This document shows positions 41,053 to 52,100 of a stretch of DNA of 64,000 nucleotides, piece by piece; positions within the stretch are counted from its first letter, which is position 1, and every line of letters begins with the position of its first letter. The stretch comes from Euleptes europaea. Its lineage: Eukaryota > Chordata > Lepidosauria > Squamata > Sphaerodactylidae. The stretch spans positions 114,572,274 to 114,636,273 of the forward strand of contig NC_079315.1 of NCBI RefSeq assembly GCF_029931775.1, given 5' to 3'. The notes below the pieces were generated by a model that made no database searches, was not told where the DNA came from, and saw only the letters and a program-made list of their open reading frames with translations. A program made the translations under genes and the position numbers.

Positions 41053-41272
41053 CACACTATGGGAGGGGCCATGGCTCAGTTGTAGAGCAACTGCTTGGCG
41101 TGCAGAAGGTCCCAGGTGCAATCCCTAGCATTGCCAGTTAAGGACCAGGCAGTAGGTGATGAGAAAGACCCCTGCCTGAGATCCTGGAGAGCTGCTGCCA
41201 GTCTGAGTAGACGATACTGACTTTGATTGGTCAATTGTCCAATTCAGCATAAGGCAGCTTCATGTGTTTGTA
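41053..41272 (+). repeat. tRNA-derived SINE
   Basis: 'ggccatggctcagttgtaga' to 'ggcagcttcatgtgtttg'. Confidence 0.75.
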
Positions 41273-41357
41273 TGTAAGCTCTCTGTCTCTTGTGGCCTAT
41301 GAACTTTTCAGATCTGGGATTCAGATGACGGAACCCTTTTTTGGCATATACTGAGAC

Positions 41358-41563
41358 TAGGCTTGCCAACCTCCAGGCGGGGCCTGGCGATCTCCCAGTA
41401 GTTTAACTGATCTCTAGATGACACAGACCAGTTCCACTGGAGAAAATGGCTGCTATGGAGAGTGGACTCTGCTGAAGTTCCTCCCCTGCTCAAACCGCAC
41501 CTTCCCTAGGCTACATTCCCCAAATCTCCAGGAATTTCCCAACCCAGAGTTGGCAACCCTAAT
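41358..41563. repeat. hAT-like MITE
   Basis: 'taggcttgccaacctccagg' to 'gttggcaacccta'. Confidence 0.7.
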
Positions 41564-41784
41564 TGAAACTCAGAAACTGGATTCTTTAATTTAATTTAGG
41601 TGAAGTAGGAATGTCATGTATACTCGTTTATTTTCAATAGCTTCCATTGTACCAGTGCGATTTGTGCAGCTTTGATTCCTTCGTATCTTGCTTTTCTCAT
41701 GTTTAGTTAAATTACTTCTAAATAAAGTTTTTAACTAGAACAGTGTGTGATTATTGGCTGGGATAAGCAAGGTTTTCGTGTGGG

Positions 41785-42022
41785 ACTTGGAGCCAGCGTG
41801 GCGTAGCGGTTAAGATTATCAGACTAGGATCTGGGAGACCCGGGTTTGAATCCCCACTCTTCTAGGGAAACTTGCTGGGTGACGTTGGGCCAGTCACATA
41901 TACTCAGCCTAACCTACCCCATAGGGTTGTTGTGAGGGTAAAATGGAGGAGAGGAGAATGATGTAAGTAGCCTTGGGTCGCCACTGGGGAGAAAGATGGG
42001 GTAGAAATGAAGTGAATAAATA
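41785..42022 (+). repeat. Older MIR/CORE-type SINE
   Basis: 'gtggcgtagcggttaagatt', 'ggtttgaatcccc', 'gtgacgttgggccagtcaca'. Tail 'gaataaataaatg'. Confidence 0.7.
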
Positions 42023-42023
42023 A

Positions 42024-42246
42024 ATGTGTGTGTAAAGCGCTGTCAAGCCGCAGCTGGCTTACGACAACCCAGTAGGGTTTTCAAGGCAAGAGACGTTCAG
42101 AGGTGGTTTGCCATTGCCTGCCTCTGCATAGAGACCCTTGTATTCCTTAGTAGTCTCCCATTCAAGTACTAACCAGGGCCAGCTCTGCTTAGCTTCTGAG
42201 ATCTGACAAGATCAGGCAAGCCTGGGCCATCCAGGTCAGGGCTGCA
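42024..42246 (-). repeat. 5S-derived SINE
   Basis: 'aaagcgctgtcaagccgcag' to 'gcctgggccatccaggtca'. Confidence 0.75.
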
Positions 42247-42299
42247 AATAAATAAATGAATAGACTTCTGATTTCCCCCCTGCAAGTCAGAAGACCAGG

Positions 42300-43032
42300 C
42301 CCTGGGGAAAGGTGAATTCCAGAGGAAGAATTCACCCTCCGCATTGGCGCGTTGCTAAAATTCCCTGCCTTCTTTTCACCTGCTGTGCCGCGCAGAAGAG
42401 ATGGGACAGGGAACAGGCCTCGCGGGGGTCCTTTGGCTAGTTCTGCCAAATCGCATGGCTCTAAGCAAGGCCTCCCACCATCTGTGCCTCCGAGTCCCCC
42501 ACCTACAAAACCGACATGCGACCTGGGCCGCTTTGCAAAGCTCTCCCAATGAAAAGCGCGGCTGTATTGCTTTGCAATTGAGTAATGCGGCGGCAGTTGG
42601 CACCGGTTCTCCCTTTTAACAGGGAAAAACAAAGACCCAGCGCTTGAATTAAGACAGGCCCAGCCTCTTAAACTGAGTTGGACATGCAGTTTCTCTCTGG
42701 GGTGTTTTTTTTTGGGTGTGTGTGTGTGTGTGTGTGGATAGAATATTTAGACTTTTTGCCAAGATAAAGCACAATTCACGTATAGCAAACTGGAGAAAAT
42801 GCTGTCCCATCAATTATGTATAGATTTTTTAATGTCGCCTGTTCTTTCTCGGTCTGAAGGGGCTCATTCCGCATCCTGGGTGACGTTCTGACTTCTTTCC
42901 AGGTTTGGCACGGAGGAAGCGCGTAACAGACCGCCTGTTTAGAATTTGTCCGTTGTTTTCGCACCGTTTTGTGACTCGTTCTTTGTTTCTTCTCCCGCCG
43001 CCTTCTCTCCCCCCCCCCCCCCGGCATGAAGG
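42300..43032 (+). promoter_or_regulatory. HDHD2 5' region
   Basis: CpG-richer stretches (about 42340-42620 and 42900-43030) precede the HDHD2 start. They are separated by a (gt)n run at 42716-42737 and followed by a C-run at 43008-43022. A housekeeping-type promoter or non-coding first exon is likely here. Open frames on both strands (up to 147 codons) look like chance. Confidence 0.4.
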
Positions 43033-43133
43033 ATGGCAGCCCGGCGTGCGCTCAAAGCTGTCCTGGTGGATCTCAGCGGTACGCTTCACGTCGAGGACTC
43101 AGCTGTGCCGGGGGCCCAGGAAGCTCTTAAACG
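43033..43133 (+). CDS. HDHD2: HDHD2 coding exon 1
   Basis: [19 protein letters not shown] to EALKR; donor AACG|gtgagt, phase 2. Confidence 0.95.
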
Positions 43134-46100
43134 GTGAGTTGCCTCCTCCTGTGAAAGGAACGCCCAGCGCTCTTTTCACAAAGGCTGCCCGTTAGCTAGA
43201 AGGAGATTTTGCCCGCAAGGCCACTGGGGAGAATAAGGCACACATGAACACACATGGAGCTGCCGTATACCGAATCAGTACTAAAATGTAAGCGTAAACA
43301 TACATGACTTCAAAGATTGTGACATGATTTTATAGTGATTTTAGTCAAATTTTTGTAACGGGCTTTTGCCACATGCAATAAACCTAGAATCATAGAGTTG
43401 GAAGGGTCCGGCAGGGTCATCTAGTCCAACCCCCTGCACACGGCAGGAAATTCACAACAACCTCCCCCCCACACCCCCAGTGACCCCTACTCCATGCCCA
43501 GAAGATGGCCAAGATTCCCTCCCTCTCATAATCTGCCTAATGTCATAGAATCAGCACTGCTGACAGATGGCCATCTAGCCTCTGCTTAAAAACCTCCAGG
43601 GAAGGAGAGCTTACCACCTCCCGAGGATGCCTGTTCCACTGAGGAACCGCTCTAACTGTTGGAAAATTCTTCCGGATGTTTAGACGGAAACTCTTTTGAT
43701 TTAATTTCAACCCATTTGTTCTGGTCCGACCTTCTGGGGCAACAGAAAACAACTCGGCACCATCCTCTCTATGACAGCCCTTCAAGTACTTGAAGATGGT
43801 TATCATATCACCTGAACCTATGAAAACCTACTGAATCAATATAATCTTAGGAGACTGGCAGCACCTGTCCAGGCTTTCAGGCAGAGGTCTTCCGCATCAC
43901 CTGCTGCAGGTGTAAAGTGCCATCAAGTCGCAGCTGACTTGTGGTGACCCCAGCAAGGGGCTTTCAAGGCAAGTGAGGTGGTCTGCCATCACCTTCCTCT
44001 GCAGAGTCTTCCTTCGTGGTCTCCCTTCCAAATTCCGACCCTGCTTAGCTTCTGAGATCTGACGAGATCGGGCTATACCATGCCACTTTCCCTCCCACAT
44101 TACCAAGTACTTAATCCTTTTTAACTGGAGATGCTGGGGAATGAACCTGGGACTTTCTGCATGCAAAGCAGAGGCTCTTCCACTGAGCCACAGCCCCTCA
44201 CTGAAGGTTCAGGTGAACTTCCACATTCAGAGGCTGTAAACCTCTGAATCTCAGTGCCAGGAGGCAGCATCAGAGGAAGGCTTCGGCCTCTATGTCCTGT
44301 TGTTGGACCACCAGAGGATCTGGTTGGCCACTGTGTGTGTGAGGCAGGATGCTGGACCAGATGGGCCACTGGTCTGACCAAGCAGGGCTCTTCTTATGTT
44401 CTCTTCTTAAGGCCTCGGCCTCTGTGTGCCCCGCTGTTGAACCTCAAGAGGAACTGGTTGGCCACTGTGTGAGGCAGGATGCTGGACTAGATGGACCACT
44501 GGTCTGATCCAGCAGGGCTCTTCTTATGTTCTTATGAAGGCCTCGGCCTCTATGCCCTGTTTTTGGACCTCCAGAGGATCTGGTTGGCCACTGTGTGAGA
44601 CAGGATGCTAGTCTAAATGGATGGCTGGTTTGATCCAGCAGGGCTCTTCTTATGTTCTTATGAAGGCCTCGGCCTCTATGTCCTCTTTTTGGACCTCCAG
44701 AGGATCTGGTTGGCCACTGTGTGAGACAGGATGCTGGACTAGATGGACCCCTGGTCTGATCCAGCAGGGCTCTTATAGTCTTAAGCTGCATCCTGGGGAT
44801 TTCCCTTTCTGTTCAGCTCCTAATTGACCCTCACTCCGTCAGGTATTCCCACAATTTATGACGACATAAAGTTTTAGTTGCCCGCAAATACCTATTTTCC
44901 CGTGTAAGCGCACACCCTAGTAATCTGCTTTCGCCGGCCCAGGTTGCGTGGTGCTCCGGTTGCCATCAGGTTTGTGACCAACACAACCAAGGAGTGCAAG
45001 AGGGATTTGCTGGAGAGGCTGAAGAAACTCGACTTTGACATCCAGGAAGACGAGATTTTCACATCTCTGACGGCAGCCAGGAACCTCCTGGAGGAGAAGC
45101 GTGTCAGGCCATTGCTGCTTGTGGAGGAGAGCGCTCTGCGCGATTTCAGAGGTACGATCGGATCTAAACGAACTGAGCAGAAGTGCATTTGAAAATGTGA
45201 AAAAAGGTTCTGCTTATGTGTGATAGAAGGGGCAGGAAGGTGCATTTGAAAGTGGTGGTGGTGTAAAGTGCGGTGAAGTCGCAGACAACTCATGGCGACC
45301 CCGTAGGGCAAGAGACAAGAGGACAAGAGTTTGCCATTGCCTGCCTCTGCGTAGCAACCCTGGCCTTCCTTGGTGGTCTCCCATCCAAGTACTAACTAGG
45401 GCTGACCCTGCTTAGTTTCCGAGATCTGACAAGATCAGGCTAACCTGGGCCAGCCAGGTCAGGGCATTCAAAAAGAATATGTCACCGTTCAGCATGGAGA
45501 TTGAGAAATTTATTTAGATCAGTCTGGTCCCTCTCTTTAGATCTAGTGCGATGTTGACTTCAGTGGGTCACGGCTCCACACACACACACACACACACACA
45601 CAATGTTTTGCTCCTGTTTTCAGTAGTTTAAGTACGATGAAAGATATTTAAGCTTCTGTTAGTAACTACTATGGAATTATTCTTGGATAATCTTCGTGTA
45701 AGATTTGTTTGCCGATGGATGAATGTAATCCAGTCTTTGGTTAATGGACCCAGATGCTGGCTAGGAGAGATGCAAAATCCACAAGGTTGCTCCTGCTTCT
45801 CACGTTTCGTAATGGTGGAAGGGACACAGCTGAATCCGGTCCTCAAAGGGCTATCCTGTACCTAAGGCATCCTTCAACGCAGACGCAGTGTGGTGTAGTG
45901 GTTAAGAGCGGTGGACTTCAATCTGGAGAACCGAGTTTGATCCCCTTCCCCTCCACACTGCTGGGTGACCTTGGGCCAGTCACAGTTCTCTCTGAACTCT
46001 CTCAGCCCCTGCTACCTCACAAGGTGGCTGTTGTGGGGAGAGGAAGGGAAGGTGATTGTAAGCCACTTTGAGACTCCTTAAAAGTAGAGAAAAACTGTCC

Positions 46101-49100
46101 ACTGTTGCAGTTCATGTGGCCATTCACTTCTGTATGGTCCATGCGCACTTAAGGAGTATGAGAAACCTGGGTCTTGGATGTTTAGTTAGGTTTGCCATCC
46201 TCCTGGTACTTTAAAAGATAGCAACAAGCACTGATGGCACTGATGTAGATTGCTAGAAGCCATCCTCTGATCTGTAAGCTATATTCTTTTCAGCGTCTGA
46301 GATAGCTAATCATCTCTCGCTACCTTTTCACTTCCCTGATGGACAAAGCCATGGCGAAATGGGTCTTACCAGTTTCCCATCTCGGGATGAAGTAATTTAA
46401 TTTCCAACTGCGGCTCAAATTGATGAACCTTGTTCTTTATCTCGCTAGCACACTTTGGTGTTTAGCATTACGAAAAAGCCAGTCTGGGTTTTCCACTTGA
46501 CTTTTAGAGCTCGCCTCCTCTCTGAGTCTACTGGAGCCGCTTTGCCTCTTGGTGTGTTTTGTAACTGTGTTTACATCCACTGATTTCTGGACTTTCTGCA
46601 TACTTATATGCTTAGATAGGATTGCGCTTATATATAAAAATAAGTTGTGTGCCATCAGTGCTTGTTGCTATCTTTTAAACTTCCTACTTAAGCATGAGGT
46701 TTTTTTTTTTTTTTTCATCCTCCAGATACTAGCTGGAGATCTGCTATTCCAACAGATCTCCAGCCAATATGAGAAACTTGGGTCTTGGACTTTTAGTCCA
46801 CTACGAGTATGAGAAACTTGGGTCTTGGACTTTTAGTTAGGGTTGTCAACCTCCTGGTAGTAGCTGGAGATCTCCTGCTATTACAACTGATCTCCAAGTG
46901 ACAGAGATCAGTTCCCCTGGAGAAAACGGCCGCTTTGGCAATTGGACTCTCTGGCATTGAAGTCCCTCCCCTCCCCAAACCCCACCCTCCTCAGTCTCCA
47001 CCCCAAAAACCCCTTACCAGTGGCGGAGGGACTGGCAACCGTAGACCCCCTAGAGAAGCATCTAACAAACAGTCTCTCCACCTAACCTGCCTGTTCAGAT
47101 TGTTGTTGGGATAAAATTGAGAATAGGAGAACTGTGTCTACCTTTCTGAGCTTGGAAAACAGATAGGTTTAACAACAGAATAAATGCATATAAAATAAGA
47201 GTAACCGATCTGAGAATGGGAAGTCTGTATGCATATGTTCCTTTTGTCGGTTCCCTATGGTACATCTAAGATTGGTTCTGTTGAAGACTGCTAGGTCGTT
47301 GGATTGTTAAATAAAGAAAAGGAAGTAAACATCACTGAAGCTGACTGTTTCAATGACATTCTTTTCTTTTCTTTTTTAGGACTAGATACAAATGACCCCA
47401 ATGCTGTAGTGATCGGGCTGGCTCCAGAACAGTTCAATTATCAAATGATGAATCAAGCTTTCCGGTAAGTAGAGGTCTGGTCTCTGTAGGGTTGCCAGCT
47501 CCAGGTTGGGAAATACCTAGAGATTTGAAGGGTGGAGCCTGAGGAGGGTGGGGTTTGGGGAGGGGAGGGACCTCAGCAGGGTATCATTCCTTAGAGCCCA
47601 ACTTCCAAAGCAGCCATTTTCTCCAGGGCAACTGATCTTTGTGGCCCGGAGATCAGTTGTAAGACCTCCAGCTACCACCTGTGGGTTGGCAACCCCAAGT
47701 TTCTGTAATGCTCCTTCTTAAATCCCTCATGAAGACCAAGATTGTATCAATGTCTGCTCAGGACAATGTGGTGATTCATGTGTATTAACGCATACATATA
47801 CTTGTTCGTGTCTAAAGGAGGAGTTGGATGTAGTGTTGCCAACCTCCAGGTGGCACCCGGAGAAACCCCACTATTTCCACAGCAGAGTGGGGATTCGAAC
47901 CTGGAATTTCCCAGATCTTACTCCAAGACCTTAACCACTACACCACGCTGGCTAGCCTGGGCAATAATATGTGTGTGCCATCAAGTCGCAACCAACTCAG
48001 AGCAACCCCAGGACCATGGGGTTTTCAAGGCAAGAGACAAACAGAGTTGGTTTGCCATTGCCTGCCTCTGCGTAACAACCCTGGACTTTCTTGGTGGTTT
48101 CCCATCCAAGTTCCAACCAGGAGCCTGGGCTATACATTAAGTACCATCAAGTTCCAGTAGACTTCTGGTGAACCCATTGGTTTTTAGAGTCAAGAGAGTG
48201 ACAAAGGTGGTTTGAAGAAGAGTTGGTTTTTATATGCCAACTTTCTCTACCACTTAAGGAAGAATCAAACCGGCTTACAATCACCTTACCTTCGCCTCCC
48301 CACAACAGACACCCTGTGAGGTAGGTGGGGCTGAGAGAGTGTGACTAGCCCAAGATCACCCAGCTGGCTTCATGTGTAGGAGCGGGGAAACAAATCCAGT
48401 TCACCAGATTATCCTCCGCCGCTCATGTGTAGGAGTGGGGAATCAAACCCGGTTCTCCAGATCAGAGTCCACCGCTCCAAACCACTGCTCTCAACCACTA
48501 TACCACGCTGGTTTGTCATTGCCTGCCTTTGCATAGAGATCCTGGACTGGCTTGGTGGTCCTCAACTGTGTTCCAACTTTGCTAAAGAGTCTCTGTTGGG
48601 CTGTGAGCATTATCACTTTGTCAGCTTACGGCACTAGTTACATTTCTACCCATCATAAAGAGGTTGGGAGAGTTTGCTGCATCAGCCGAGATGCCTTTCC
48701 TGGTGATCCTTATCTCTCTTTTTTATTGGAGATCTTATCTAGAGGGTGTTTATTGCTATGTAAATGGCTGAGGGGAGGATTGTCTCCCAGTGCTTGGTGG
48801 TACCAGGCAGGATTTCTCGTGCTTTGTGGGCTTGCAAAAAGTCACTCTGGGTTAGGCAGTCTCGCTAACGCAAAAAAAGGATGAGGCCGGGTCAAACATT
48901 GCAAAGCAGTAAAACCAACGATCCTGATGCCAGGACAGTTCTGGTGGGTGGGGGGAAACTCCAGCAATTTCAGGCCGCTTGGCTGAGATCTACCTCCAAC
49001 AGTTCCGTTGGAGAACTTTCTTAGGAAGAACTGTTCCTCAGTGGAACAGGCTTCCTCGGGAGGTGGTAAGCGCTCCTTCCCTGGAGGTTTTTAAGCAGAG

Positions 49101-52100
49101 GCTAGATGGCCATGTGTCAGCAATGCTGATTCTATCACCTTAGGCAGATCGTGAGAGGGAGGGCATGAGAGGGAGGGCATCTTGGCCATCTTCTGGGCAT
49201 GGAGTAGGGGTCACTGGGGGTGTGGAGGGGGGGAGGCGGTTGTGAGTTTCCTGCATTGTGCAGGGGGTTGGACTAGATGACCCTGGTGGTCCCTTCCAAC
49301 TCTGTGATTCTGTGAAATAAAAATGGAAACTGGAGAGTGGTCTTGGATCTAAAATTCTTGAACAAATTTGTGAGGTACCGATGCTTCAAGGTGGAAACAG
49401 TGAGAACTAAAGCAGAATCTCTACAGAAGGGAGAGTTTATGACATCAATAGACTTGACAGAGGCATATCTCATGTGCCGATGTTCCCAGCACACCGTCAT
49501 TTCCTCTGGTTCCCCTTTGTTTTTTTTGTTTTTTTAATATTTCTATTATTTTCTCCAAAATCTTAATTCAGCTTTTCAACAAGTTTAAAAAGTTCATTAT
49601 CATCTAAATTACAATAACAAAAAAATAACTTTGTTGATACATTATAACGTTAAACTATAAATTTACATTTGACCTCCCTCCACCTCCTTCCATCTAGAAA
49701 TAAAATTGTTTCTCTTTTGTAAATGATTACTAATCTTACATTTCGTTACCTTCACTAGTATATGATTACTTCGTAAACTGATTATAATATAACATATTTT
49801 CCATTATTATAGATTTGACTTATGATAAAAAAATATTTTTACTTATGTATATAAAAAGATTAGTTCAATGAATACCCTCTAAACAACCCCATTTGAAATT
49901 CATTTTCACAGTAGGTTTTCCATGCCCCCCATTCCTCCAAAAATTGCATATTGTCTTTTTGATTTATTAAAGCTGTAAGTTTCGCCATTTCCATCAGGTC
50001 CATCATTTTTTGTATCCAGTCTTTTCTATCTGGTATTTCATTCAGTTTCCATTTCGCTGCATATGTCAATCTTGCTGCAGTAGTGGCATACATCAAAAAT
50101 GATCTTTGGGTAATTACAGTGTCCGGTAACATGCTCAATAGCATCATTTCTGGTGTCTTTGTAATATTATTCTGTAGAATCAGCTTGATTTCATTGTATA
50201 TCATATCCCAAAAATTTTTAGCCTTTTCACAGGTCCACTACATATGATGAAATGATCCTATTTCTTTTTTACATTTCCAACATTGTGGGGACATTGTTTT
50301 ATAAGTCTTTGCCAGTTTTTTCGGTGTCAGATACCAACAGTACATAATTTTGTAAATATTTTCTCTTAATGATTGGGAGAGTATGGATTTCATGTCTTGC
50401 GACCAAAGTCTTTCCCATTTATGAAGTTGTATATCATGACCTAACATCTGTGCCCAATTAATCATAGTAGGTTTTATTCTTTCTTGCTCACAATAAAGTT
50501 CCAGTAATAGCTTGTAAGCTATTACTTGTAAGCTAAGTGTTCATTTGTATCCAGTATAAGTTTTTGAAAGGTCGATTTATTTCTTAAAAATCCCACTTTT
50601 TGATCTTGAAGAAAAATTGATTTTATTTGATAATATTGGAACCAGGTTAAACTATCTTTGACTTCCTCATATTCTTTAAGTGAACATTGTACTCCTTCCC
50701 ACTTTAAAAGATCTTGGTAGGTAATAAATTGGGCCGGTCTTAATGGTTTCAACGTCAACATTTCTTGTGATGAAATCCATAATGGAGTTTTTATTTCCAA
50801 CAAGTGTTTATATCTGGTCCATGTTTTAAATAAAGATGATTTAACCATATGTTGCTGAAATGATGTATGTGTCTTGATTTTACCATACCATAAATATCCA
50901 TGTCAGCCACTTCTATTGTCAAAACCCTCTAAGTCTAATAAACGTGTATTGTACAGTTCCATCCAATCTTTAAGCCATACTAAGGCAGCTGCTTCAGCAT
51001 ATAGTTTAAAATTAGGAAGTGCAAAACCACCCCTATCTTTAGAGTCCACCAAGTATCTATAGGCAATTCTTGATTTTTTTCCCTTGCCAGATAAAATTCA
51101 TTAAATCTTTTTTCCAAGCATCAAAGTGTTTTACTGGGGATATTATAGGAAGATTTTGAAACAGAAACAATAATCTCGGTAAAATGTTCATTTGTGTAGT
51201 CGAGATACGTCCAAGCAAAGAGAGTTTTTTATTTGACCATATCAACATATCCTTCTTTATTGTTTCCCATAGTTTAACATAATTATTTATAAACAAGTCC
51301 TTATTTTTGGTAGAGATCCAGATGCCCAAATATTTTATTTTATTTGCTTTTTCCCATCCTGTCTTGTCAATAAAATCGTGCTGTTCCGCTAATACCTTGA
51401 AAGAAATATTGGATTCTTATAGTGAGGTTTCAGGATTTAAAATTAATCAAGAGAAAACGCAAACAATCTCCTCTGGTTCACCTTTGGAAAGCTCCATTTC
51501 CAATAGAAGGCTATGCCTTTCAGTCTGACACCTGCTCCCAGAATATTTTCGAAGCTCCTTGCTCTTCTTTTATTATTCAGACACTCCCAAGCCTCCAGGG
51601 TTAATGATGCTTGTCTTTTCTTTTTTCTTTTCCCCCTTCCTTTCTCCAGGCTAATCCTCGACGGGGCTCCCCTCATAGCCGTACATAAAGCTCGATATTA
51701 CAAGAGGAAAGATGGTCTCGCTCTTGGCCCCGGGCCATTTGTTACCGGGTTGGAATATGCCACCGACACCCAAGCTACTGTGGTGGGGAAACCTGAGCGC
51801 ACTTTCTTCTTAGAAGCCCTGCGCGGTACCAACTGTGCGCCAGAGGAAGCCATCATGATCGGCGATGTGAGTGCTTTAGTACTTAACCCACCAGAAGATC
51901 TCAGCTGAAGAATCACAAAGTGTGACTTTTTTTTTGTCCCGCCTTGCAGGACTGTAGGGATGACGTTGGCGGTGCTCAGAATGCTGGCATGCTGGGTATA
52001 CTGGTCAAGACTGGTAAGTGCTAGGCAAATTCTGGCATCGCCTCTGCTCGTATGCTATGGGCACTTTCTCTAGTATGTGGCCACGGTTGCTGTGCTTGGC

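Noticed and set aside
42189-43195. Open frames on both strands upstream of HDHD2
   Set aside because: CpG-rich promoter sequence on both strands with no recognisable domains. Only ATG 43033 leads into the HDHD2 protein.
51513-51908. Open frame running into HDHD2 exon 4 from upstream
   Set aside because: The upstream part is intron and repeat relic. The acceptor at 51648-51649, with its strong pyrimidine tract and exact homology, sets the exon start.
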